Made by a program: the position numbers and the translations under genes. Shown here one piece after another: positions 44,090-54,887 of a stretch of DNA of 64,000 nt. This DNA comes from Aquarana catesbeiana (taxonomy: Eukaryota > Chordata > Amphibia > Anura > Ranidae): NCBI RefSeq assembly GCF_042186555.1, contig NC_133333.1, forward strand, positions 225,815,569 to 225,879,568, given 5' to 3'. Position 1 is the stretch's first letter, and each line of letters begins with the position of its first letter. The notes under the pieces were generated by a model that was given only the letters and a program-made list of their open reading frames with translations, was not told where the DNA came from and ran no database searches.

Positions 44090-45720
44090 GTGGTGGGAAA
44101 AATGAGCAGGAGGGGTTTAGATGTGGGACAGAAGAACAGGAGGGTACAGCCGTGGGGCAAATGTGCAGGGGGGTTCAGTTTTGGTGCAGATGAGAAGGAG
44201 GTTCAGTGGTGGGACAGAAAAGCAGGTTGGGTAGAACAGTGGGGCAAATGTGAAAGGAGGTGTATTGGTGGGACAGATGAGCAGGAGGTTACAGTGGTGG
44301 GGCAGGAGAACAGGGGGAACATAGGTGGGGCAGAAGAGCAGGGGGTACAGAGGTGAAACAGATGTGCAGGAGGTACATTAGTAAGGCAGATGAAAAAGCG
44401 GGTTACAGTGGTAGGGCAGATGAGAAGGTGATTCAGTAGTAGACAGAAGAACATGGGAATATGGCGGTGGAGCAAATGTGCAGAGAGGTACAGTGGTGGG
44501 GCAGATGAGAAAAATGGTACATTGATGGGGTAGATGAGCAGAGGGGTTACAGTGGTGGGGCAGAAGAGCAAGGGGGTACAGTGGTGGTGCAGATGTGCAG
44601 AAGGTGCAGTGGTGGGAGGGATGCGAAGGGGGTTCAGCAGTGGGACAGAAAAGCAGGGGGGTACAGTGATGAGGCAGATGAGCGGGGGAGGGGTTTAGTG
44701 TTGGGCCAGATGACAAGGGGGTTACAGTGGTGGGAAAATGAGCAGGAGGGGTTCAGTGTTGGGGCAGATGAGAAGGGGGTTTAGCGGTGGGACAGAAGAG
44801 CAGGGGGGTACAGCGGTGGGGCAGATGTGAAAGGAGGTGCATTGGTGGACAGATGAGCAGGGGGTTACAGTGGTTGGGCAGAAGAGCAGGGAGAACAGAG
44901 GTGAGACAGATGTGCAGGAGGTACAGTGATGGGGCAGAAGAGAAAGGGGGTTACAGTGGTGGGGCAGATGAGAAAGGGGGTTACAGAGGTGGGGCAGATG
45001 AGAAAGGGGGTTACAGAGGTGGGGCAGATGAGAAAGGGGGTTACAGAGGTGGGGCAGATGAGAAAGGGGGTTACAGTGGTGGGGCAGATGAGAAAGGGGG
45101 TTACAGAGGTGGGGCAGATGAGAAAGGGGGTACATTAGTGGTACAGATGAGCAGGGGGTTACAGCGGTGGGGCAGAAGAGCAGGGGGAACAGAGGTGAGA
45201 CAGATGTGCAGGAGGTACAGTGATGGGGCAGAAGAGAAAGGGGGTTACAGAGGTGGGGCAGATGAGAAAGGGGGTTACAGAGGTGAGGCAGATGAGAAAG
45301 GGGGTTACAGTGGTGGGGCAGATGAGAAAGAGGGTTACAGAGGTGGGGCAGATGAGAAAGGGGGTTACAGTGGTGGGGCAGATGAGAAAGGGGGTTACAG
45401 AGGTGGGGAAGATGAGCAGGGGGAACAGAGGTGGGACAGATGTGCGGGAGGTACAGTGGTGGGGCAGATGAGAAAGGGGTTTACAGTGGTGGAGCAGATG
45501 AGAAAGGGGGTTAGAGAGGTGGGACAGATGAGAAAGGGGGTTACAGTGGTGGGGCAGATGAGCAGATAAGTTCAGTGTTAGGACAGATGAGAAGATGGTT
45601 CAGCAGTGAGACAGAAGAGCATGGGGGTACGGTGGTGGGGCAGATGTGCAGGGGGTTACAGTGGTGGGGCAGATGTGCAGGGGGGTACAGTGGTGGGGCA
45701 GATTTTCAGGTGATACAGTG
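44090..45720 (+). repeat. 30-bp minisatellite in the foldback loop
   Basis: The unit is about 30 bp, GGTGGGGCAGATGAGAAAGG then GGGTTACAGA. It is regular at 44940-45560 and degenerate outside. Since 30 is divisible by 3, it gives in-phase 10-residue protein repeats, including a 260-codon plus frame at 44787-45569 (GGADEKGGYR repeats). There is no signal peptide, splice context or known domain, so I do not regard it as a gene. Confidence 0.92.
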
Positions 45721-45929
45721 ATCTGAGGTGTGAAGGTGTATGAATTGGGGTTGATCTGAGGCGTGAGAGTGCAGGATGTTAATTTCTCACTGCTAAAGTA
45801 GTTTACAGCATTTACTTTATAAAAAATCCTTTTCGTGATTGAGATTGTGAAGTTGACTTTTTTTGTTATAAAATCGGTACGCTCAATTTCTTTGAAAACA
45901 TTTTTCGGCACACTGCTCAAAAGGCTGCT

Positions 45930-47130
45930 TACCTCCTGGCCTATCAGTTTTTATTAAAGATGGAAAATGGGCTGTGGAGCAAGACCCGCTGTCGCCCAAA
46001 ACTATTTTCTCATTTTCAATAATCAAAGAAGGTAAGGAAAAAAGGATGGAAAAGGTAAAAGGATAGAAGGGGGGGGGAGGTAAGGCTGGGGGGGGGGGTG
46101 AAATGGCGTTGGTTCAGGATAACTATGATGAATGGGCTCCGGAACTTTTCTGTGACATTAAGTCCCAAGAAGGGCAGTACCCTCTGCGGAGACGACAATC
46201 TGGTTCCATAGTCCCCAAGTGTTAGAGTATTTTTCCTGTTGGTGTTGTGCAGTGAGTACTCGATCTTCCATCTCATTTGGAATGGAGTTTTTATAGAGTT
46301 TGGCTCAGATGGAGGAGACATGTAGCAGGAAAAAGCTGGATCACCAGGAACCTTGTATTCCGTAAATTTTTGCGTGGTTTATCTGTCTCCCAGAAGTGGA
46401 TCAATTTAGGGCACGACCAAAATATGTGAAGTCATGTTCCTCCATCCCCCTGGCATCTCCAACATTGGTCAGTAGTTGCAGGGTGAGGTACCACCTTGTT
46501 AACAGTTTATAGTTGGTCTCTTTAATTTTTGTACAAACCGATGATTTCAACGAAAATCTGAGGACATGTTGTATCTGAGCAGATGTTAATGTACGCCCCA
46601 GCTTACTTTCCCATTTGTTCAAGAACGGTAAGTGTGGTTGTTCAGCCGGACAGTTCAAGAGGGCGTATGTTTTGGATAGAGCCTGTGGAAGGGAACCCTC
46701 TTTGGAACAGTATGCTTCAAAGGACGTCAGGGGACGATTAAATCCCTGTGAATTAGGCAAAGTATTGAGAAAGTGTTGTAATTGTAGCGCTGTCCACAAG
46801 GAAAGTTTGAAGGGCTCATTAGCACTACTGTGGAAGGCCATTGGCCTCCCGTTAGGAAGTAGGATGCCTGGACCCTACCTGTTTGGCTTAGGGTCCGAAA
46901 CATTTGCGGTTCCAGACCAGGGAGGAACCACGGTTTTTCTATGATAGGGAGCAATGGGGAATCAGGGAAGAAAGCCGGTTCTGTGTGCTGACCTGGGAGC
47001 ATATGCGGAGTGTCGTACCCAATATGGGGTGTAACTTCAGCACAGGTGGTAGTTGGTCATAGCACCACAGAGCCCCTGGCAGCAGAATGTCAGTCTGGGC
47101 CTGTTCCAGTTGTGCCCACAATTTAGAGCA
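45930..47130 (-). mobile_element. L1-clade LINE, 3' fragment, minus strand, in the foldback loop
   Basis: Minus-strand frames at 46939-47121, 46727-47002 and 46401-46841 encode the C-terminal part of an L1 ORF2. A 3' region without ORF follows to about 45930. Homology begins only near 47130, a normal 5' truncation. It is not the missing half of the L1 at 31270-33790, as far as position can tell. Confidence 0.75.
46401..46841 (-). pseudogene. L1 ORF2 C-terminal fragment
   Basis: The frame of 146 residues includes FLNKWESKLGRTLTSAQIQH and KIKETNYKLLTRWYLTLQ, the conserved region downstream of the RT in L1 ORF2. The Cys-rich zinc-knuckle-like motif that normally follows is degraded (LLTNVGDARGMEEHDFTYF). 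The upstream part is split into other frames by frameshifts. It has no catalytic residues and is a dead relic. Confidence 0.78.
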
Positions 47131-47385
47131 GCGATGCCAAAATTTATTAATTTTAAGCTACTGCCACGGGGGCCTAACTTCTCATATAAAATAACGAACT
47201 GTTATGTATTTATCATAGATTAAATAAAACATCTCACTGATCAAACTGCAACAAGCTTTTATCCCTACTTACATTGCGATTATTACTGATTTCTGCCATG
47301 TGCATGCTAGGTTTAATGCAATAATAACTTCATCTAACAATTAACTACTAACTTGGATGTTGTTATTGGCAAAGAATATGAAATC

Positions 47386-47800
47386 TCTGAAATGATGTGA
47401 GATCTTACGTTAAAACCTCTTGATCTTACCGGATCTAACGAATATCTATTAGCCCGAATGATTTTTGGCCCGAAAATTTGATAAGGGGGGGCCAGCCCCC
47501 CTCATTAATCACTTAATAAGTCTCTAATAATGTGAGATCTAACGTTAAAAACACTTGATCATACCGGATCTAACAAATTGCTTCCAAAATAGCTAACCGT
47601 TTGGTCAATTTTTTGATAAGGGGGGGCTGATGACGGGTTAGCCCCCCCAGCAAATAACTGTTAATATCGCTTCTTCTGTGTGAGATCTAACGCAGACAAC
47701 GGTTGATCTAACCTGATCTAACAAAGATCTAACAAACTGCATAAGATTTTTTCAAAAATTTTGATATGAGGGGCTAACCCGGCAGAGGTGCCTTTTTCAG
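47386..47800 (-). repeat. Inner-arm diverged repeats with GTTAGATC motifs (right)
   Basis: Reverse-complement counterpart of 43260-43690, with matching TGTGAGATCTAACG and ATACCGGATCTAAC segments and GGGGGGGCCAGCCCCCC hairpins. Similarity to the left arm stops near 47385, which defines the inner limit of the arm. Confidence 0.75.
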
Positions 47801-47925
47801 GGTACAATATGAAGTGCAGTGCCAGTACAGTGGGAGGAGCTTTACATTAAGGAAACCCAATCTGAGTTTAGGTTCTGTATGTAAGCTTTAATAACAAGGT
47901 GTAAAGTCAATGTGGTTTGACAACA

Positions 47926-50900
47926 TATAACGCACAATATCTCCGCAACCAAAGCTGCACAAATGTTTATTTTTGCGGCACAAACCAGCACAAACCCGGC
48001 ACAAACAAATGGCGCGTTTGTTTTTAAAATTCAGGAACATGGGGTGCAATGTGGGCGGGGTTGCTGCAACTATAACGCACAATATCTCAGCAACCAAAGC
48101 GGCACAAACGTTTATTTTTGCGGCACAAACCAGCACAAACGTGGCACAAACGAATGGCGCGTTTGTTTTTAAAATTCAGGAACATGGGGTGCAAAATGGG
48201 CGGAGTTAAAGCAACTATAACGCACAATATCTCTGCAACCAAAGCGGCACAAACGTTTATTTTTGCGGCACAAACCAGCACAAACGCGGCACAAACGAAT
48301 GGCGCGTTTGTTTTTAAAATTCAGGAACATGGGGTGCAAAATGGGCGGGGTTACAGCAACTATAACGCACAATATCTCCGCAACCAAAGCGGCACAAACG
48401 TTTATTTTTGCGGCACAAACCAGCACAAACGCGGCACAAACGAATGGCACGTTTGTTTTTAAAATTCAAGAACATGGGGTGCAAAATGGGCGGGGTTACA
48501 GCAACTATAACGCACAATATCTCCGCAACCAAAGCGGAACAAACATTTATTTTTGCGGCACAAACCAGCACAAACACAGCACAAACAAATGGCGCGTTTG
48601 TTTTTAAAATTCAGGAACATGGGGTGCAAAATGGGCGGGGTTACAGCAACTATAACGCACAATATCTCCGCAACCAAAGCGGCACAAACGTTTATTTTTG
48701 CGGCACAAACCAGCACAAACGCGGCACAAATGAATGGCACGTTTGTTTTTAAAATTCAGAAACATGGGGTGCAAAATGGGCGGGGTTACAGCAACTATAA
48801 CGCACAATATCTCCGCAACCAAAGCGGCACAAACGTTTATTTTTGCGGCACAAACCAGCACAAACGCGGCACAAACGAATGGTGCATTTGTTTTTAAAAT
48901 TCAGGAACATGGGGTGCAAAATGGGCGGAGTTAAAGCAACTATAACGCACAATATCTCCGCAACCAAAGTGGCACAAACGTTTATTTTTGCGGCACAAAC
49001 CAGCACAAACGCGGCACAAATGAATGGCGCGTTTGTTTTTAAAATTCAGGAACATGGGGTGCAAAATGGGCGGGGTTACAGCAACTATAACGCACAATAT
49101 CTCCGCAACCAAAGCGGCACAAACGTTTATTTTTGCGGCACAAACCAGCACAAACGCGGCACAAATGAATGGCATGTTTGTTTTTAAAATTCAGAAACAT
49201 GGGGTGCAAAATGGGCGGGGTTACAGCAACTATAACGCACAATATCTCCGCAACCAAAGCGGCACAAACGTTTATTTTTGCGGCACAAACCAGCACAAAC
49301 GCGGCACAAACGAATGGCACGTTTGTTTTTAAAATTCAAGAACATGGGGTGCAAAATGGGCGGGGTTACAGCAACTATAACGCACAATATCTCCGCAACC
49401 AAAGCGGAACAAACATTTATTTTTGCGGCACAAACCAGCACAAACACAGCACAAACAAATGGCGCGTTTGTTTTTAAAATTCAGGAACATGGGGTGCAAA
49501 ATGGGCGGGGTTACAGCAACTATAACGCACAATATCTCCGCAACCAAAGCGGCACAAACGTTTATTTTTGCGGCACAAACCAGCACAAACGCGGCACAAA
49601 TGAATGGCACGTTTGTTTTTAAAATTCAGAAACATGGGGTGCAAAATGGGCGGGGTTACAGCAACTATAACGCACAATATCTCCGCAACCAAAGCGGCAC
49701 AAACGTTTATTTTTGCGGCACAAACCAGCACAAACGCGGCACAAACGAATGGTGCATTTGTTTTTAAAATTCAGGAACATGGGGTGCAAAATGGGCAGAG
49801 TTAAAGCAACTATAACGCACAATATCTCCGCAACCAAAGTGGCACAAACGTTTATTTTTGCGGCACAAACCAGCACAAACGCGGCACAAACGAATGGCGC
49901 GTTTGTTTTTAAAATTCAGGAACATGGGGTGCAAAATGGGCGGGGTTACAGCAACTATAACGCACAATATCTCCGCAACCAAAGCGGCACAAACGTTTAT
50001 TTTTGCGGCACAAACCAGCACAAACGCGGCACAAATGAATGGCATGTTTGTTTTTAAAATTCAGAAACATGGGGTGCAAAATGGGCGGGGTTACAGCAAC
50101 TATAACGCACAATATCTCCGCAACCAAAGCGGCACAAACGTTTATTTTTGCGGCACAAACCAGCACAAACGCGGCACAAACGAATGGCACGTTTGTTTTT
50201 AAAATTCAAGAACATGGGGTGCAAAATGGGCGGGGTTACAGCAACTATAACGCACAATATCTCCGCAACCAAAGCGGAACAAACATTTATTTTTGCGGCA
50301 CAAACCAGCACAAACACAGCACAAACAAATGGCGCGTTTGTTTTTAAAATTCAGGAACATGGGGTGCAAAATGGGCGGGGTTACAGCAACTATAACGCAC
50401 AATATCTCCGCAACCAAAGCGGCACAAACGTTTATTTTTGCGGCACAAACCAGCACAAACGCGGCACAAATGAATGGCACGTTTGTTTTTAAAATTCAGA
50501 AACATGGGGTGCAAAATGGGCGGGGTTACAGCAACTATAACGCACAATATCTCCGCAACCAAAGCGGCACAAACGTTTATTTTTGCGGCACAAACCAGCA
50601 CAAACGCGGCACAAACAAATGGCACGTTTGTTTTTAAAATTCAGGAACATGGGGTGCAAAATGGGCGGGGTTACAGCAACTATAACGCACAATATCTCCG
50701 CAACCAAAGCGGCACAAACATTTATTTTTGCGGCACAAACCAGCACAAACGCGGCACAAACGAATGGCGCGTTTGTTTTTAAAATTCAGGAACATGGGGT
50801 GCAAAATGGGCGGGGTTACAGCAACTATAACGCACAATATCTCCGCAACCAAAGCGGCACAAACGTTTATTTTTGCGGCACAAACCAGCACAAACGTGGC

Positions 50901-51057
50901 ACAAACGAATGGCGCGTTTGTTTTTAAAATTCAGGGACATGGGGTGCAAAGTGGGCGGGGCTTGCATTAAATTGAATGTTTAATATCTCAGAAACCGAAC
51001 CGGCACAAACGCTCATTTTTGCGGCACAAATCAGCACAAACGCGGCACAAACGAATG
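47926..51057 (-). repeat. 145-bp tandem array, right arm (about 21.6 copies)
   Basis: Same monomer, reversed. Boundaries (complement of CATTCG) are at 51057, 50911 and then every 145 bp down to 48011, the last partial. A six-monomer higher-order unit of 870 bp is visible: the variant AAAGCGGAACAAACATTTAT occurs at about 48531, 49401 and 50271. The outermost monomer nearly equals the outermost one of the left arm. Identical long frames at 48408, 49278 and 50148 reflect this period. Confidence 0.95.
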
Positions 51058-51135
51058 GTATATTTTTATTCACGTTTTACAAACATGGGGTGCCAACTTC
51101 ACACAGCTGAAAGGAGCATGTGACATGACATTTTG

Positions 51136-51526
51136 CATAGCTCCCAACTGTCCCTGATTTTGAGGGACTGTCCCTGATTTGGAGCAATGTCCCTCTGTCC
51201 CTCTTTCCTCCTCATTTGTCCCTCATTTTGGTCTGATCTATATAGTTGTATATAAAATGCACTTTTTATCTATAAAAAAGTGTTTCCCAGCGCTAAACCT
51301 TTCATCTGATTTCTAAATTGCTGCATTTGTAAATTCCAAAAGCCAATATAAAGGAATAATAGTGGTAAAAAAAGCACTTGTGTGTTCAACCAACTCGTGT
51401 GTTTAACCAATCTTGTTTTTTTATACAATTCTCCTTTAAGAGGGCGTGGCAAAGGGTGTGTCCTATGCCTGCATACCTTTGCTGATAGGTGTCCCTCATT
51501 CCCATCTCAAAAAGTTGGGAGGTATG
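51136..51526. mobile_element. CATACCTCCCAAC MITE, intact copy
   Basis: CATAGCTCCCAACTGTCCC at the left pairs with CATACCTCCCAACTTTTTG inverted at the right, with CATTTTG (51129-51135 and 51527-51533) as a 7-bp direct repeat. The interior matches 11203-12403 minus its hAT insert. It lies 20 bp outside the giant foldback. Confidence 0.82.
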
Positions 51527-51532
51527 CATTTT

Positions 51533-51780
51533 GGGGTTGATTTACTAAAGGCAAATAGACTGCACTCTGCAAGTGCAGTTGCTCCAGAGCTTAGGAAATG
51601 AGGTGAAGCTTCACTTTACAAAGAATACCCAATCACATGCAGGGAAAATTAAAAAAACAGCATTTTTGCTTGCTCGTGATTGGATGATGGAAGTCAGCAG
51701 AGCTTCACCTCATTTACTAAGCTCTGGAGCAACTGCATTTGCAGAGTGCACAGTTTATTTGCCTTTAGTAAATCAACCCC
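51533..51780. mobile_element. Hairpin MITE (GGGGTTGATTTACTAAAGG family)
   Basis: Near-complete palindrome: the left arm GGGGTTGATTTACTAAAGGC and the following GCAGTTGCTCCAGAGCTTA are complemented by TAAGCTCTGGAGCAACTGC ... GCCTTTAGTAAATCAACCCC. The loop is near 51655. It abuts the preceding MITE directly. Confidence 0.85.
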
Positions 51781-52370
51781 TTAGATTTTTGTATAGGCAG
51801 AAATGTAAATGTTGCATTTGGTGGCCATCAACTAAATGTAAATGTCAAGACAAGAATTATTTTACATGACATTTACATTTACAGTGACTTTCAGATAATG
51901 TACACATGTAGATGTGGTAATGATTCTGTTGGTGGCCCATCTGTAACAGCTCAATTAGTCCTACTGAGAGTCCTATCTCGGCCTAGTACTTGGCGGTTGG
52001 CTTCGGCTGACCACAAGGAAAGGGGTCCACCAGGCCTTCTGGCTAGGCAGACCATGTCATACCCTTTGTCCCTGGGATGGGGCTATTTTTTAAGCACATG
52101 ATTAGAGCCAGAGGCTCTATGGAACCCGCCGCCCGCCACTCTGGCGGGGGGAGGGTGTAGTTGTTTGCCACTCACCCAGAAAAAAAAAAGCCACCAGCCG
52201 CCACTGGGTCCTACCCCTTCGGGAAGCGGGACGAAAGCACACCCTTAAGGGCACTTTCTAGTGTGTGTTTCACATGCATGTTTCTTGTTCACTTGATGGT
52301 TTTTCCATTTTAGGTTTTTGTACTAGGTTTTGGATTAAAAAAAAAAAATGTTTTTTGAAATATTAGCATG
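51781..52370. other. Mostly anonymous, with a truncated hAT MITE end
   Basis: 51790-51890 has short CATTTACATTTA repeats. CCAGCCGCCACTG ending at 52206 is an inverted terminus of the CAGTGGCGGCTGG MITE family, the rest of which is deleted or located within 52110-52206. No gene. Confidence 0.45.
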
Positions 52371-52490
52371 CAGTGGCGGCTGATGGTTTTTTTGTTTGGG
52401 GGGGCGTGGCAAACAACCACACCCCCCCCCGTGGCACCTCAAACCCCACTCCCCGCTGTCTGCCGGTCCACCGGCACTTACCACGATCGG
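52371..52490. mobile_element. hAT MITE left end (CAGTGGCGGCTG), interrupted
   Basis: CAGTGGCGGCTGATGG begins at 52371 and proceeds through GGCAAACAACCACACCCC to CACTTACCACGATCGG, as in relatives at 21462 and 26094. It is then replaced by the AT-rich palindrome. The right end was not found. Confidence 0.55.
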
Positions 52491-53215
52491 CCAAATATTC
52501 GTAAATTAAAATATTCAAAAATACGTATATTCGGAAATTCGGAATTTGAAATTCGAAAATCCAAAAACCTGAAAATTCGAAAATCCAAAATAATAACTAA
52601 CTAATAATAACTCAACTATTATTAACTAATAAATTATAGGTATTGGAATTTCTATTCAAATTTGGCTGTTAGTGAATGTAATGAATACGAATTTATCCGA
52701 AGTTACGAATTATCAGAAATAACGTATGCCGTATCTAAACGAATGCAACGTAACAAATTCATAATAATAAATAACAATAATAATACTAAAAACCTTTTAT
52801 TATTATTATTATTTTTAGTATTATTTATCATTAATTTGTTCCATTCCATTTGTTTAGGTGCGGCATTCATTATTTCAGATAATTCGTAACTTTGGATATT
52901 CGTTACGTTCACTAACAGCCAAATTTGAAAGGAAATAATATTTAATAGTTAGTGATAATTAAGTTATTATTAGTTATTATTTCAGATTTTCGAATTTTCG
53001 GATTTTCGAATTTGCGAATTTATTATTAGTTAGTTAGTTCATTATTCTTTCAAATCTTTGAATTTTCTTTCTTATTTTCAGGTTTTCGAATTTTCGAATT
53101 TACAAATTTATGAATTTTAGAATTTACGAATTTACGAGTTTACAAATTTCTGAATGGTAAACATAACGAATGACCCGAAAAACGGAAAAAAAAACAAAAA
53201 AACGAATGAAACGAA
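52490..53215. mobile_element. AT-rich foldback with TTCGAATTTTCG subrepeats
   Basis: A palindrome with axis near 52795: GTTAGTGAATGTAATGAATA at 52670 mirrors the CGTTACGTTCACTAAC region ending near 52917, and AATTCGAAAATCC tracts on the left mirror GATTTTCGAATTTTCG on the right. The outer segments are degenerate 8-10 bp TTCGAATTT repeats. Two frames (52662-52889 plus and 52703-52912 minus) encode similar peptides because of the symmetry and are not genes. Confidence 0.7.
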
Positions 53216-54236
53216 AATGAAAACAAACACATTTTTCGGCAGCGCATATGTTTACTCTCCGGGTCTCACCAGGACTGTATATCTTTAGCTCTGTATATAA
53301 AGCAATACCTTAGATAGGACATTCTAGCGTTTGTTTTTATTAAAACCTTTGCATGACACAAGGGCATAGGTATGCACAGGGGGTGTGCCTGGTATGCTTG
53401 GGCACACCCTAATCACTGTGTGCGTGGGCGATCCCCCTACTGTCTGGGCTCCCCCCACCCCTTAGTGCTGCTGGCTTCCCTCCTCTCCTCTCCCCCTGGC
53501 TACTGAAAGGGATGTTTCAAGATGGAGAGCGAGGGAAGGAGCTAGTAAATAGGTAATTTACCGACCCCTTCTTTTTCTAAATTAACACACTCGCTCACTG
53601 TGTCCATTCAAAACTGGAGCATAGTAAACTGTGTTTACTATGCTTCTATTTGTGAATGAACAGGAAGCCACTCAGCACAGAGCACTTCCCATTCATTCAC
53701 TGTCCCATGCAGCAGAGGCTGCAGAGAAAGGCATGTGTGTTTGGGCTTTGGGGCGCACACCCTAATGCAATAGGCTGCACACACTTATACACAAGGGACT
53801 GTGCTTGTATAAAAGAGTGTCATTTTCCAGGCAATATACAACTTCACCTCTTATTTTGTAAAGTTGGCCATCACATAAAAATGTAATTGTAGCATCTCCT
53901 TAATGCTGATCATACAATTATCAATGTGATTGTTTGAGAAACAATTGTTTTTGGTCAAATCTAGCTATAATCGGCTTTACTAGCATTTCCAACTATTTCT
54001 ATCAATATCTGCCCAGTCCAAACTAAGAAGATAGCAATTGTATGGTGTGAATATTTCTGATCCTGTTGTACACGGGGCAATTATTCTATTCTGAAATGAT
54101 CACTTTTGACTTTTGATTGCCTTTTCTATAAACATTTGACATTGTAAATGTTTAGGTTGATAAAGGCAGTTATGCTGTTTGTGTTGCTCTGAACAATCAC
54201 TTCAGATTTCGATTTGACTAAAACAATCCGATAAGA
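53216..54236. other. Anonymous, with a decayed GGGTGTGCC repeat
   Basis: GGGGGTGTGCCTGG near 53378 and GGGGCGCACACCCTAATGCAATAGG near 53750 may be the two ends of an older MITE. No gene detected. Confidence 0.35.
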
Positions 54237-54560
54237 CCCGGGCTTTTTTCAGCAGGAACACGGGGGGGGGGGGGGGGGGACGTAGTTGTTGCACCTCTGG
54301 CACCGAATGTATGTAATGGCTGGGAGGTGCTGAAGGGTCTATTGCTGGCTGCTGGGGGATCTTTTATCTCTGGAGGGATCTATTGTTGCTGATGGGAGAT
54401 CTATTGTTGCTGGGAGGGACCTATTATTGAGGGAGGAGTCTATTGATGCTGGGTGCTGAGAGATCCATTGTCGCAGGGGATCTATTTTGCTAGGTGGAGG
54501 TATTGTTTTTGGCAGAAGATCTATTGTTGCTGGGGTGCTCTATTGTTGCTGGGGGGGGAG
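54237..54560. mobile_element. CAGGGC-family hAT MITE, truncated third copy
   Basis: CCGGGCTTTTTTCAGCAGGAACACG followed by GCACCTCTGGCACCGAATGTATGTAATGG and GTCTATTGTTGCTGG subrepeats matches the first half of 36570-37467. It has an expanded G17 tract. The right end is replaced by a poly(A)/(AAT)n run at 54564-54592. Confidence 0.75.
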
Positions 54561-54887
54561 CTAATAAAAAAAAAAAAAAAAAAATAATAATAATTTAGGG
54601 CCAGCCTAAGGAAGGAGAAGCAGCCAAGTTGGGAGAAGAGGCGGTAGTGGCCATTGAAGAAAGTTCTGTTGGGGGATGGACTGGTGGCTGTATTGTCTAT
54701 CTCTCTCAGCGGCAGGGACCCCAGGCTGGGCCCGCTGCATAGCAGAGCTTTCCTATGGCCTGGGCCTGGACCAATAGTGTGCGAGGCCTTATCAATCATA
54801 CAGCAGTTTCCCTCCATGCTTTTGGGCTGAAGAAAGTGTAAAGTGTGTCGTGTGTTAAAGAACTGGTGGAGGAAAATCTGTGTTTAA

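Larger units (their letters stand above)
40683..51109. mobile_element. Giant 10.4 kb foldback element with 145-bp arrays in both inverted arms
   Basis: The termini are CAGCTGTGTGAAGTTGGCAC at 40683 and its complement ending at 51109. Identical AAAGGAG (40676-40682 and 51110-51116) flanks them; counting shared bases the direct repeat can be read as up to AAAGGAGCA. The left arm (40683 to about 43690) and right arm (about 47386 to 51109) are inverted copies, each made of a unique tip, a 145-bp array, and a 0.55 kb inner block with GTTAGATC repeats. The loop (43691-47385) has no transposase. Long arms with subrepeats resemble FB, Galileo or Mutator-type foldbacks, but I cannot assign a superfamily. 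Confidence 0.88.

Noticed and set aside
44787..45569. 260-codon plus-strand frame with 10-residue GGADEKGGY(R/S) repeats, potentially a repetitive secreted protein
   Set aside because: It is the translation of a 30-bp minisatellite without stops; no signal peptide, no promoter or splice context, and other phases of the same repeat are also open.
31270..47130. The idea that the L1 5' fragment (31270-33790) and the L1 3' fragment (45930-47130) are halves of one split copy
   Set aside because: They are separated by over 12 kb, the 3' fragment lies inside the foldback loop, and there is no overlapping region to compare; independent truncated copies are simpler.
40735..51057. CRISPR-like array of regularly spaced repeats
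   Set aside because: The 145-bp units are contiguous with no unique spacers, no cas genes, and the genome is clearly eukaryotic.
52662..52912. Two opposite-strand frames with hydrophobic LLLLLL stretches and shared peptides
   Set aside because: Produced by the (TTA)n core and the palindrome symmetry; both strands give the same kind of peptide.
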